This document shows positions 12,001-23,117 of a stretch of DNA of 64,000 nt, piece after piece; the stretch's first letter is position 1; each line of letters opens with the position of its first letter. Under the pieces are notes generated by a model. That model had not been told where the DNA came from, searched no databases, and saw only the letters and a program-made list of their open reading frames with translations. A program made the translations under genes and the position numbers. The stretch is from contig CM029121.1 in NCBI GenBank assembly GCA_016859345.1, positions 29,044,027-29,108,026 on the forward strand. The letters run 5' to 3'. Source of the DNA: Istiophorus platypterus (taxonomy: Eukaryota > Chordata > Actinopteri > Istiophoriformes > Istiophoridae).

Positions 12001-14832
12001 TAATGGCTGTAGTTTGAAGTTGTTTAGTTTCCTTGATTGAACTTCAGTCATAAACTAAACGACCTAGTCGTCTTAAACTGAATGGATGAGTAGGTGAGAT
12101 GCTCAGTTTGTGCTTTGAGGAAAGGAACGTTCGCGTCATCATCGGTCGACGTTTTCTCTGTGTTCCTGCTCATTTTTACAGAGTCTGATAAGATGTTGCT
12201 GCCTCCTTTTTGTCTTTTCTGTCTCTACAATGTCTCTGCACTTGAGTCCTTAACAACTGTTGCTCTGCTCTACTCTACTTAACTGCTCTACAGTATCTGA
12301 ATGTATTTACCTTCTTCTCCTTCTACCGTCACTGAATCCATTTTCTTCTGCTGCAGTTTGTTTCCCATCATTTACTCTGTAATTTAAACATCTCTCTTTG
12401 ACTCTACCTTAGTGCTATTTGTGTGAAGAAAAGCCGTGGTGAAATGTGTTTAACTACATTTTTTCCATGACGAGGATGAGACAACACTGACTTCATATAA
12501 CAATAAACTGACTAAATCTTCAGACAAGATCATTGATGAAAAAACAACGTTGAAATCTTATTTTATTAGCAGAAGAAAGAAGAAATTTAATGATATAAAC
12601 TGATTGTTTCTTTTAGTCACGTAGTCCAGATGTTGTTGCCTGCGTTTATAATAAGTTTCTATTGTAAAGACAGTTTCATTCATCTGAGATCCCAGACTTA
12701 GAGCGAAAATGTGTAAACATCCCCGTCAGACGATATTTAGGAAAATATCAAAAATTCCTGCTCCTCTATTCATCCGCTCTGCACCAGAGCACCAGGCTCT
12801 TTTTATTCTCCTTGCTCTTTTGTAGAGACTCTGTCCTCGTTTCCATTTCCCTCTCTAACCCCCCCAGTTTGTCCCTCGGTCGGGTGTACGAGGAACATGT
12901 TCTTGCCACCGGCAGTTTGGATGAGAGGATCTTCACTGGTGAGGGGGCGAGCGAGGACATCGGCACCCCGGGGCCCTGCCTCTGTGAGGGGGTGGAGAAC
13001 CAGGACAGCGCCACCTACAGGCTTCACACCAACCTCACGGTGAGAAGACGAGATGCTTGTGACTGTCTTTCCTCCTGTCATGCTTTCCCTTCCTGTTCTG
13101 TCTGAATCCTCTGTTTGTCTCCTGATTGAATATAAAACACCATCCCCTCTGATCAGGCCTCAGCTCTGAAGGTGTCCACCCCTCTGACGGGGAGGAAGTA
13201 CGTTCAGGACAACAGCCTGGCATCTCCGGTCTCGTCTGCCATGAAGAGCGTGGGACGTCTCCACACTCTGTTGTCGGGAACCAAACAGGGTCCAAGCCCA
13301 AAGCTGACAGAAACCCTCAGGTGTGTTTTTGGATCTCGGGTTTTCACTGACATAACAAGATGGCATCCAGTTCTTTTTCTTTCTGCCCAAAGACATGAAA
13401 CCAGATTAAACTCAAGTTTCAACCATAGTTTGCAACATCCAAAGGGAAAACTCGTAGTCGCCACCTTTCCATCACTGACTCAAGTCCTGCTCTTAAATGT
13501 TAATTGGATGTACTTGTACTTTACTTGAGTATTTCCAGTTTATGCCACTTTATGCTTTTACGTCACTGCATTTCAGAAGTATTTTTTTATTCAACTGCAC
13601 TAGAAATATTTTTAACTCTTACTTGTGACCTTTTACTGTGACACTTTAAATACATGATGCTGATAATGCTTGTGTACTTGTGTACTGAGGTAACAGTTTG
13701 AATCCAGGGCTTTAACTTGTATTTTGCTTTTGTTCCACTGTTACTTTTACCCAGTTTAATGTGTATTATCTGCTGGACTGCAATGACAGAAGCTGTGATG
13801 CTGTTCCTTTTTTTTTAGGACTTGTGCCAGAGACCCCAGTGATGTCATCAGTAGGCGCCTGAAGGACATGTTTGACCTCTTCTCTCAACATTACGAGGAC
13901 AGTGCTGCAGAGAACAGGGGGATGGGGAAAGGTAACGAGGAACAGAATGTCTTCCATCAGTGGTGCTGGGTTGGTTTCTCTCTACACACCTAAATGAACG
14001 TTCTCCCTGCAGACATGGCAGTGAAGTACTTCCACCTGGCGGAGGCGCTGTACTACAGGATCCTGGAGTCCATCATCGAGAGGGAGAAGATGATCCTGGG
14101 GGATGCCGACCTGTCTGTGAGTATCTCAGAGATATTTGATAGCTGTGTCTCTGCACTGACCTGGTCTCAGCTACACAGACACCTAACACAGCTCTGAGAT
14201 GAAAATGTTCAGAGGTGATTGTAAGAACTGAATGACTTGAATCTTTATTTGCTGATGAAGACTTGCAACATGAAGGACTTGAGACCTGAGATTCTGGAGC
14301 AGGAATCTGAGACTTGTGCTCTAGAGGATCTGGAGTTCAATATGAATCTTAAACATTGTTATTTCTGCTGCTATATAATGTTGTGTTGATCATTTTTATT
14401 CTGATTTTATGTTTTATTTTTATCAAACATAATATATAACGATTCTGACTCCAAATTTGTTCACAGGTTCACACCAGCCTTTATTTACCCTTTTTAATTT
14501 GGTCAGACTTTACCCAGAAAACGTTCAAACCTTTGTATCTCAGTGAACTAGCTCATCAGGTGTGAATCACCTGTAATGAAGCCCTTATGCCTGAAGATGG
14601 TTAAAAGATTTGTGGGAAAGATAATGGATGAAACTGTGAACTAATAGGAATTTCATAGTACAAATTATTCTTGGCTTGTAAATTTGTCAGTGATACCTGT
14701 AAGGTAAAGCTTGTTCTGAACCTCTTTAATATGAATAAAAAGCTGAAGTCGTACTTTGAGAGTGAAAACTTGCAGGGAGGGAAATTTATAGGAGAACAAA
14801 TGTGGAGTTTCTGCAGAGAATATTGGGGAACT

Positions 14833-14883
<51 letters not shown>

Positions 14884-17528
14884 GCAGTGTATTCTGGAGC
14901 AGGACGTCTTCCATCGCTCCCTGCTGGCCTGCTGCCTGGAGATTGTTGTCTTCTCCTATAGACCTCCAGGCGATTTCCCCAGCGTCATTGCCATCTTCCA
15001 GCTGCCTGCGTATCACTTCTACAAGGTATCATTATAACCAGTCCCTACAAAGTATATTTGTTTCCTGTCAACCCATAAGTTACGTTTTTGTGTGTATGTG
15101 TGTGTGTGTGTGTGTGTTCAGGTGATCGAGGTCCTGGTGCGGTCCGAGCAGGGTCTGTTTCGCGAGGTGGTGAAGCACCTGAACCAGATTGAGGAGCAGG
15201 TTCTGGAGAGTCTGGCCTGGACCAGCGACTCCCCGCTGTGGGAGAGTCTCCGTGGGGTCAAAGACCAGGTCCCCTCCTGCCAAGAGGTCCAGACACCTTA
15301 CGAAACCACTCTAACAGAGACATAACTCACCTGTTACCTGTCTGAGTACACCTCTTAGACACACTCATTAGAGCCAGTGGTGCATTATCTGATGAGTTTT
15401 AAAGTTGAACAGATTTTACCACAGTCAGAGTCTCCGAACTGAAAAGGTCCAGTTTTTCCTGTTTGTCAGAAAGGCGCCGGTTCACGGTCTCAGCGTGTGA
15501 CGGTCTGCGATCTGTGCGTGGTCTGTTTCAGGTGATGCCTCCTCAGTACCTGGAGCAAAAAGAGGAAAGCAGCGCAGTCAGCATCCCCATAACCCCGGGC
15601 AGCCACGGACCGGACCTCAACGCCAGCAGCGCCATCAAAGGTTCGGTTTTCTGTCGCCCTTGCTGCTCTACTGATCCTTTTTCACTTGTCACACCCATAA
15701 AGTCTCTAAACCGGTGAAGTGCAACAGGATCTAGATCAGGATCAGAGTTTTTACATGCAATTAAAAACCCGATCAGTCTGTAGTATCTGGTTTCTTAAAC
15801 ATCTTACACTAAATCAGGTTTAAAGAAACCTGCTTTCCCAGGTGAATCGCTTTAAAAGTGAGTGAGTGCAGGACAAAGACTTGACAGGTGTGACGCATCC
15901 TGTGACAGTGGATAGGCTGAAAGACAGGAAGAGACCTGGGTTATAAATTATTCCACCCAAAGGCCAGACTGAGGCGACGTTAACACAAACCCCCATCGAC
16001 AAATTCTCTGAAGAGCCGCAGGAAATAATGAACATTTAAAAAATGTAAAAAAGTCATTATTTTTCCCACAACAAATAGATATATTTATCAGAGGGAACCT
16101 TTGATCTTTTCATATTCAGATGTATCTGTTCAGACTGAGTGGGGACGAGGATGCAGGGATCCACTGAATCACTTTATAGCTTCCAAAGAGCATCTTATTC
16201 AATTTAGGAATAAATTGTAGAGAGTCATTGTCATTGGACTCACCTTGAACGTAATGTAATCTGCCCGCTTCCCTCCACCTCCGACAGGGGTGTCCCCCTC
16301 CCCCACAACTCTGCTGGATCGTTACAGCTCCTCCCCCACCGGCCCAGCGCGCCGCCGTTTGTTTTTGGACCCGGTGGACGGTGAGACCGGAGCCACCTCC
16401 GCCAGCACTACTGGTACCACCGGCGCAACGCCAGCCAATGTGACCAAAACAGGACAGGCCGGCCTCGTCACGGCCATTCCAGCCGGGCAGACCGTGGTCA
16501 CCATGGCTACCGCCACTGTTACCGCCAACAATGGGCAGACGGTCACCATACCTGTGCAGGGTGAGGGACTGAGAAGTTTTTGCTGACCATGAAGAGATTA
16601 GTGACGAGGGTAAATAACAAACACTGACCTCCGCAGGTATAGCCAACGAGAGTGGAGGAATCACCTTCATCCCGGTCCAGGTGAGTGTGACCGGGCAGGG
16701 CGGAGCCACACTTCAGCCACTGTCCACCCAGACTCTGACTGGGACCCTCGCCGTCCAGTCAGCAGTCGCCAAACCGCCCCCCCCCCCAGCAAACAGTCCT
16801 CTGAGGAAAGGCTCGCTGTCGCTGTTCTTCAGGAAGGTACGAGTCGACGTCAGGAGGGACCAGGCCTCCAGTTTAGCTTTTACAGGCATTAAAATCTCGA
16901 CACAGTCATCAGGTTAATCTCAAACAGTTGTTCTGTTTTTATCTCAAACACTAACCTGTGTTGGTCCAAAGCTCCAGTGCAAGTCTAAAAAGTTAAGGGT
17001 TTCAGAATTTTACAAATACTTACCAAAGACGGCTGCTTTTTGTGTAAGTTGTCCATCTGTTCAGTTGCTTTAGTCCTAAAAGGTCTGAGGAAACAGTAAT
17101 ATATGACGTCGCTGTAGATTACGGTGTGTGTCTCTGTGCGACAGGTGTACCACCTGGCCAGTGTCCGTCTCAGAGATCTCTGTGCCAAACTGGAAATCTC
17201 CTCAGAGCTTAGGAGGAAGATCTGGACCTGCTTTGAATATTCCCTGGTCCACTGTGCCGACCTAATGATGGACCGGCACCTGGACCAGCTCCTCATGTGT
17301 GCCGTTTATGTCATGGCAAAGGTCTGTGTGTGTGTTGGTGTGAGTCTCCAGGGATGTGACCCCCAGTGTTTGTCTTTCAGTTGAAGTAAATGTGTGTGTT
17401 CCTTGTTCTTGCCAGGTGACCAAAGAGGACAGATCCTTCCAGAACATCATGAAGTGCTACCGCACTCAGCCTCAAGCCAGCAGCAATGTAAGAACTATAT
17501 ATAAAACTATATGTGTATATATTTGTAA

Positions 17529-17572
<44 letters not shown>

Positions 17573-17739
17573 CTATGTGTATGTCTATATATATGTATAT
17601 GTATATGTATATGTGTATGTATATATATATATATATATATAATTAATATATATATATACTCACCATGTATACGTATTTATATATGTATATATGTGTGTAT
17701 GTATATATATATATATGTGTATATATATGTATATATATA

Positions 17740-17782
<43 letters not shown>

Positions 17783-18016
17783 GTATATATATGTATGTAT
17801 GTATATATATATATGTATGTATGTATATATATATGTATGTATGTATATACATATATGTATGTATGTATATATATATGTATGTATAATATATATATGTATG
17901 TATATATGTATATATGTGTGTATGTATGTATGTATGTATGTATATATATATGTATGTATGTATGTATGTATATATATATATATGTGTGTATATATATATA
18001 TATATATACATATATG

Positions 18017-18080
<64 letters not shown>

Positions 18081-18184
18081 TGTATGTATATATATGTATG
18101 TATGTATATATGTGTATATGTATTATATGTATATATACATATATACATATATACATATATACATATACATATATGTATTATATG

Positions 18185-18216
<32 letters not shown>

Positions 18217-20658
18217 TGTATGTATGTACGTACGTACGTACGTACATACATACATACATACCTAAAGATAGAGAGAGAGAGAGACTTATAGATAGATATA
18301 TTTATATCTATATATACTGGCTTTACTCCACATGACCTGCGTACGTGTCTGTGCGTGTGTGTGTGTCTCAGGTATACAGGAATGTGTTGATCTCACGAAG
18401 GAGGAGGCATCGCTCTGGTAGCAACGACACAAGCAAAAAGAACTCATCCATCGACACCAGCCAGGATCCAGGTGGGAAAACTCGTCCCTGTTTAACTCAT
18501 TGTTAATATAAAAAGACAGATATCAATCAATCAATCTCCTGTTACTGTAAAAGGAGTTTCCACTATCTCTGCTGCTGTCCCGAGCTTTTAGTCTGTTTTA
18601 GCTCCTGGTTTTGTCTTCCCAGCACGTTTCTTGTCTGGTTCAGTCTTAGTCTTTTCAGAATAAAAGCTGTAAACAGCTTCTGTCCACAAAAAGCATGAGT
18701 GTGGATGATTCGCTGTCTCTGCTGTTAACTGCCCCCCCCCGGATCTCCCCCCAGCAGGCGGAGACAACAGTCCAGTTCCTATTCGCTCCAGCAGCACCTT
18801 GCCGGTCCCCCAGCCCGGTAGTGCCCCCTCCACACCCACCAACCACTCCAACAAGAACACCTCCTCCTCCTCCCCTTCCTCCACCGCGGGTGACGGTGAG
18901 GAGGAGCGAGGGGACCTGATCAACTTCTACAATAACGTTTACATCAAACAGATGAGACTCTTCGCCCTGAAATACTCCCCCAACTCGCCCTCTACTGGGG
19001 TGAGTGAGGTTTTACCATGTGGTGTGTTTGTTTGTGTATTTATTTATGTATGAGAAGTTATTTATGTGAAGGTGGCACTGAAAGAAAGGCTGCAACTGCC
19101 TGAAGCAGGAGCAGTTACAGAGAACAGGGCGAATTTTGCAGTTTGGTAAAACGTTGCAACTTGATGTGATGAAAATGCTTCAGTTAAACAAACCAGTATA
19201 AACTGCTCCTCAGTGTGAGTCTTTAAATTGACTACAGCTGAACAACCTGCAGCTGCAACCTTGGTTGCACGTCAATACATACGTAATAATAAAATGAAAA
19301 AATACTAAGACTAAATTAGACCTGTCTGCCTAGACACTTATAGTAAATACTTTCACCTAAATAAAGTTTCGAATGCTAGGCCTTTACTTGTAATGGCGTA
19401 TTTTTAATCTGTGGTATTAATACCTTTACTTTAGTATTTACGGCACCATAAATAAACAACTTTATCAGATTAATAATAATAATAAATTGGAGAATATAAT
19501 GCCGAACAGAAGGCAAATAAAGAAACAGAAAACTATAGTTCACTTTTTCCTCACTGAGAAAAAACCAGCACCCTCATACCTTGTCTGCCCAGAACACGCT
19601 CAGGAGAGGCCCACTTGATGTTTAAAATAAACTAAGTTAAGTTTTTCAAGTTTTCAAAAGGCTAAATCAAACTCTTTCCTGTGTGCGTGTGCGTGTGCGT
19701 GTGCGTGTGCGTGTGCGTGTGTGTGTGTGTGTGTGAGTGTGTGCAATCTCAGGTGGAGTCCCCCTCTCTGTGTCCGTACCCCACCCTGAGAATCGGGTCT
19801 CCTCGTCGGATGCTTCTGTCCAGCAAACACTCCATTTACATCTCCCCTCACAAGACAGGCTCCGCCCCCACACCAACAACCCCCAGAGACAAAATTTATT
19901 ACTACATCTGCAGCAGCCCCCCCAACGTGAGACCCTCTCGCACACACACAGTACACCCCTCATACTATATAGCTGCACACACATGTGGCATCTGTAGAGT
20001 TGTGAAGTGGTTGGAAACTCAGCAACTTAATCCTCAGAGAAAAAAATGAACAGCTGTGTTAGAAAACATCTGCTTCTGTCTGTGGACAGAAAAACTAAGA
20101 AGACCAGTCAACTACAACTCCCAGGATGCATTTCAGGAGCTCCTTAACTCAGCTTTTACCACGACAACATGTTTTGTTCACAAAAATTCAACAGCAAGTA
20201 ATTGGATTTCAATGCCGCTCTGATTCACACCTCTGATTGGCATCTTCTCCACGGTAACAGCAGCTGAGATTCATGGGTAAAATAGTGTTTAGAGACAGAA
20301 AAAAAACAGATAGTAAATATTTATAACTGGAGTTCAGAAGACAAAGAGATAAGGAGGTTTTCTGCATTGATTCACTAAATAAACGAACACAGAAAGGAAA
20401 AAACTCCTCTGGCTCATCACACACTAACACTGACAGGTCACACACATGTTTGATAACAAACTCTAACCTTTGTGACCTTTGACCCCTCAGCGTCTCCAGG
20501 AGATCAACAGCATGATCCGGACCGGGGAGACTCCCACCAGGAAGCGGAGCATGCCCCTGGACAACGAGACATCCCCCAAGAGGGTTTGTCCCGACAATCA
20601 CTCCGCCCTGCTCCGCCGCCTGCAGGACGTCGCCAATGACCGCAGCTCCTCCCACTGA
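3282..20658 (+). CDS. rbl2: Retinoblastoma-like protein 2 (p130), complete, 22 coding exons
   Basis: Exons: 3282-3419, 4754-4884, 5682-5882, 6154-6218, 8276-8404, 10555-10715, 11540-11604, 12868-13039, 13157-13320, 13819-13931, 14013-14116, 14888-15025, 15122-15286, 15532-15640, 16288-16560, 16637-16836, 17145-17321, 17416-17487, 18372-18471, 18755-18999, 19753-19926, 20491-20658. All introns are GT-AG, phases agree, and the total is 3264 nt (1087 codons plus stop; human p130 is 1139 residues with 22 exons). The protein is a nuclear pocket protein that binds E2F4/5 and the DREAM/MuvB complex to repress cell-cycle genes in quiescence. An N-terminal cyclin-fold region (about 47-300) is followed by pocket A (about 358-582), a spacer with RRLF at 641-644 (the cyclin-binding RxL motif) and a TVTANNGQTVTIPVQG block, then pocket B (about 770-1000) with FYNNVYIKQ, and the tail HSALLRRLQDVANDR. 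The spacer, RRLF context and tail match RBL2 better than RBL1. The start ATG is followed by an acidic stretch and lacks the proline-rich leader of the human protein. Several acceptors follow TG repeats. Confidence 0.96.
4130..4235 (+). repeat. Fragment of TACTTTTACTT interspersed repeat in rbl2 intron 1
   Basis: Motifs ctccgactactttgc, ggacttttacttgtaactga, gtatttttattgc and gtgaaggatcttaatactga follow the same order as the other copies in this window. It is a short diverged piece. Confidence 0.45.
4325..4555 (+). repeat. Interspersed repeat ('tagtcattttt...agttgcagct' family), copy in rbl2 intron 1
   Basis: Runs from ttttagtcattttttttaat through ggtttcagcttcttttcttc to ccttagttgcagctttaat. 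The same framework, with different decay, occurs at 57070-57262 and 60080-60165. I recognise it as a family common in teleost genomes with no coding capacity; the precise class is not certain from sequence alone. Confidence 0.5.
6783..6836 (+). repeat. Short retroelement-tail-like fragment in rbl2 intron 4
   Basis: The block atcagaatcagaaaaacttt followed by atcgatccctgcagggaaac resembles a sequence very common in fish genomes at the ends of LINE-derived repeats (Rex-like, from memory). Only about 50 bases are recognisable. Confidence 0.35.
8578..8945 (+). repeat. Degenerate teleost interspersed repeat in rbl2 intron 5
   Basis: The successive motifs attttatttatccaacc, aatcacaagtttccctcca, ccttagaccccagaataa, gaacccgaggaagactaaca and ggatggacagacgggacata match a widespread non-coding fish repeat. 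It falls inside a chance 119-codon open frame (8495-8854), which is not a gene. The right end runs into a CA microsatellite. Confidence 0.5.
8949..9020. repeat. CA dinucleotide microsatellite
   Basis: About 70 bases of (CA)n with CAGA interruptions at the left end, in rbl2 intron 5. It gives false open frames on both strands. Confidence 0.9.
13465..13760 (+). repeat. TACTTTTACTT interspersed repeat in rbl2 intron 9
   Basis: Contains gtacttgtactttacttgag, ttatgccactttatgctttt, ttcagaagtatttttttatt and gggctttaacttgtattttg. This is one of the better-preserved copies of the family. It lies just upstream of rbl2 exon 10, whose acceptor tract follows at 13806-13818. Confidence 0.55.
14835..14882 (+). 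repeat. (GT)24 tract forming the acceptor region of rbl2 exon 12
   Basis: An uninterrupted GT repeat ends directly in gttgcag, with exon 12 starting at 14888. No ordinary pyrimidine tract separates repeat and splice site, so the GT run itself occupies the position of the polypyrimidine tract. Confidence 0.9.
15088..15117 (+). repeat. TG repeat at the acceptor of rbl2 exon 13
   Basis: A TG repeat with one TATG interruption ends at ttcag, with exon 13 starting at 15122. It shows the same arrangement as exon 12. Confidence 0.85.
17513..18330. repeat. Large compound TG/TA/TATG microsatellite in rbl2 intron 18
   Basis: About 800 bases are built from TG, TA, TATG and finally TACG/TACA units. All six frames read as open Tyr/Ile/Met/Val/Cys repeats, which are artefacts. 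The right part, about 18211-18261, passes from ATGT through ACGT to ACAT units and is therefore palindromic. The block sits between rbl2 exons 18 and 19 and is very likely length-variable. Confidence 0.95.
18751..18757 (+). promoter_or_regulatory. Tandem NAGNAG splice acceptor of rbl2 exon 20
   Basis: The acceptor reads ccagcag, so splicing may occur after either AG. Exon 20 then starts at 18755 or 18758, and the protein gains or loses one residue near position 893 in the spacer/pocket-B region. Both choices keep the frame. Confidence 0.6.
19369..19450 (+). repeat. Fragment of TACTTTTACTT repeat in rbl2 intron 20
   Basis: gaatgctaggcctttacttg, taatggcgtatttttaatct and ccatttactttagta-like motifs follow the order of the family. 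It is short and diverged. Confidence 0.4.
19681..19743 (+). repeat. (GTGTGC)n/(GT)n microsatellite before rbl2 exon 21
   Basis: GTGTGC units grade into GT units. The repeat ends ten bases before the acceptor AG (19751-19752), with only gcaatctc between. Confidence 0.9.
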
Positions 20659-20660
20659 GA

Positions 20661-20661
<1 letters not shown>

Positions 20662-20700
<39 letters not shown>
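20662..20700 (+). repeat. CA microsatellite at the start of the rbl2 3' UTR
   Basis: About 39 bases of CA repeat immediately after the stop codon of rbl2, so it would be transcribed in the mature mRNA. Confidence 0.9.
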
Positions 20701-20701
<1 letters not shown>

Positions 20702-22404
20702 AATACGCAATCTTTATATCGTTGTAGCAACAGACAAACTGCAGCGTCACTCTACCAGCCCTTCACAGTCCCGTCACAAACAACAAGAGATCAGAGTTTT
20801 AGGAGCATCTCCGTCACATTTAGTTCTCATCTTGCTCCGGCCAAGTTCCTGATGAGGATCAGAGCCAGGTCAGATCCCAGGTCAGCCCATTCAGACCAAC
20901 AGAGAACATGGGTTTCTCTCCAGTCATTACTTATATCCAGAACTGAGCCTGTCTACATCCGGTCCAGCCTGAAACCTGCTTCACTGCTCATATAGAACCT
21001 GACTGTTGTTTTAATATGGACTCAGAATCTGCGAACCTTTCCTTTAAACAGACTAAAACAAAATTTAATTTGGCAAATCAACCAAAGTGGTGACAATGGT
21101 GAACAATGAAGTTTTATAAAATTTGCTCTGAAAATGACCAAATTGCCTTCAAACTCAGATCAAGTCTCAAAAACCGCCCTGGGAGGAAAACTAGATTCTC
21201 ACTGTCCATCACTTTAAAAGCTCTTCTGGGTTCAACCAGAGGTTTTCAACCTGGGGGGTCAGAGACAGTGTGAGTTGAGAGGGGTAGGTGTGTGCAGGTG
21301 TTGTAAAACCAACAGGAAGTAGTTACTGAAGTGTGGCTGCTGGTTTGAATGCTCACCAGATCATCAAGGAGACTCAGGTCATGACGCTGCTGCTTCTCAG
21401 AGTCCTGAGGATAGTGGTGATGGTGGAGATGATCAAGATGATCAAGATGATCCATGGCTACACTTCAAACAGCAGCGTATCAGCAGCTTTTAATGGAACA
21501 GTTTGACTCAATAGAAACAGGACTCAGGTTACAGCTCACAGAGTCTGTGACATTATTATCCTGTTTACATCCCCCAGTGCATCATGGGAAGTGTATTTCT
21601 CTTATGTGCAGCATGAACTCCCCCCATGTCCGACATGTGGACTTGAAAGCCTCTGATTTGAACCCGTCATCATTGAGTGGATGAGTCGTCAGACACGCTT
21701 CCTCTGCTCACAGAACTAACGTATGTTAATTCAGGTCTGTGTGAAAACTTCATTCCATCCATTTAATCTGATACAGGAATGTTTTTCCTATGGAACATTT
21801 TATACTAGAACTTTCTTACTGAGGTGAAGATGCGATGAAGCAACTGAGCTTTCGACCCAGTGTTGCTTACCTACATCACTTTGCTTCTGATGCTGTATTT
21901 TACTTTCTGTCTTGTGTTTTTTAAGCTTTATTCTTCTAAACTTGTTTACTGATAGTTTCCATGGTTCCTACAATACTGATAACAAAATGGGATTTAATTC
22001 TCATCTTATTTTACTGTTAGTTTACAGGTAATAAGAGTTTCATCACAAAAAACATGTTTATCCATCATTAAAACTGCTCCCTGATCAATGGAAATGTCAG
22101 TTAAAGGGCTCCAGATTAATAATGGCATTTGTAATATTTATCATCACACCAGCAGACATTTTGTGCCGTTTTGAGATGAAGCTCTTTGTGTATCTGTGCA
22201 GTAGACATCCTCCTCTGTTAATCATGTATTCAGCCTGCTCTGTAAATATTTGTAAAAAAGAGAAAAGAAAACCTATTTTATGGAGGTTGATGTAAGTTAA
22301 GTGCCTTTTATTTTTTACTCCTGTTTTTGTTTGTTTACTCCCAACAAACTTTACCTTTATTAGATTTTCTTGATTGAAAAAAAACCGACAAAAAGAACTG
22401 ACGT

Positions 22405-22410
22405 AATAAA
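22405..22410 (+). promoter_or_regulatory. Candidate rbl2 polyadenylation signal
   Basis: AATAAA on the coding strand, 1.75 kb after the rbl2 stop and shortly before the minisatellite. No transcript evidence is available here. Confidence 0.3.
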
Positions 22411-22489
22411 AGAAAAAGCAAAAAGGTTTATTCTGTGTGTCACCACAAGATGGTGCTGTTGGGTCAGCAGACACATCAGGTCAGAGTCT

Positions 22490-23075
22490 AGAGGAATATT
22501 TCAGGGGGAATATTTCAGAGGGCATATTTCAGAGGATTATCTCAGAGGGAAAATTCTGGGGAATATTTGAGAAGGAATATTTCAGAGGGAACATTTCGGG
22601 GAATATTTGAGAAGGAATATTTCAGGGGAATATTAAAAAGTGATTTCAGAGGGAATATTTACGAGGGAATATTTGAGAAGGAATATTTCAGGGGGTATAT
22701 TTCAGAGGGAATATTTCAGAAGGAACATTTCAGGGGAAATATTTCAGGGGGAATATTTGAGAAGGAATATTTCAGAGGGAACGTTTCAGGGGGAATATTT
22801 CAGAGGAAACGTTTCAGGGAAATATTTAAGGGAATATTTCAGGGGGAATTTTTCAGAGGGCATATTTCAGAGGGAATATTTCAGGGGAATATTTAAGAGT
22901 GATTTCAGAGGGAATAGTTGAGAAGGGATATTTCAGAGGGAATATTCCAGAAGGAACATTTCAGGGGAAATATTTCAGGGGGAATATTTGAGAAGGAATA
23001 TTTCAGAGGGAACGTTTCAGGGGAATATTTAAGAGGGTTTATTTCAGCGGGGAATATTTCAGAGGGAACATTTCT
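22490..23075 (+). repeat. Minisatellite with a roughly 14-16 bp unit (aatatttcagaggg type)
   Basis: About 40 imperfect units, of which aatatttcagaggg, aatatttgagaagg and aacatttcagggg are the main variants. A second level of repetition is visible: a block near 22717-22790 recurs almost exactly at about 22951-23024, and the agtgatttcagagggaat block at about 22637 recurs at about 22897. This means longer segments have been duplicated within the array. Open frames of 65-109 codons here are by-products of the repeat. Confidence 0.93.
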
Positions 23076-23117
23076 GTGTGTGAACCAGTCTCTGACCTCA
23101 TCTGATTGTATTTAACA

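Larger units (their letters stand above)
20659..22480 (+). other. rbl2 3' UTR and downstream DNA
   Basis: The stretch directly follows the rbl2 stop codon. A CA repeat (20662-20700) begins four bases after it. There is no supported gene. The first clear AATAAA downstream is at 22405-22410, which would give a 3' UTR of about 1.75 kb; an earlier ATTAAA variant near 22065 is an alternative. Confidence 0.5.

Noticed and set aside
16116..16709. 197-codon minus-strand open frame over rbl2 exons 15-16
   Set aside because: It is antisense to well-supported rbl2 coding exons with no recognisable protein features.
17513..18335. Open frames of up to 250 codons of Tyr/Ile/Met/Val/Cys in all frames
   Set aside because: Caused entirely by the TG/TA/TATG microsatellite in rbl2 intron 18.
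22490..23075. Possible CRISPR-like array
   Set aside because: No constant repeat separated by unique spacers; units are contiguous and variable, and the host is a vertebrate.
22567..23115. 109- and 93-codon frames resembling a repeat protein (EYFRGNIS type)
   Set aside because: The periodicity is that of the 14-16 bp minisatellite. Several frames are open alike, and unit length is not constant or a multiple of three.
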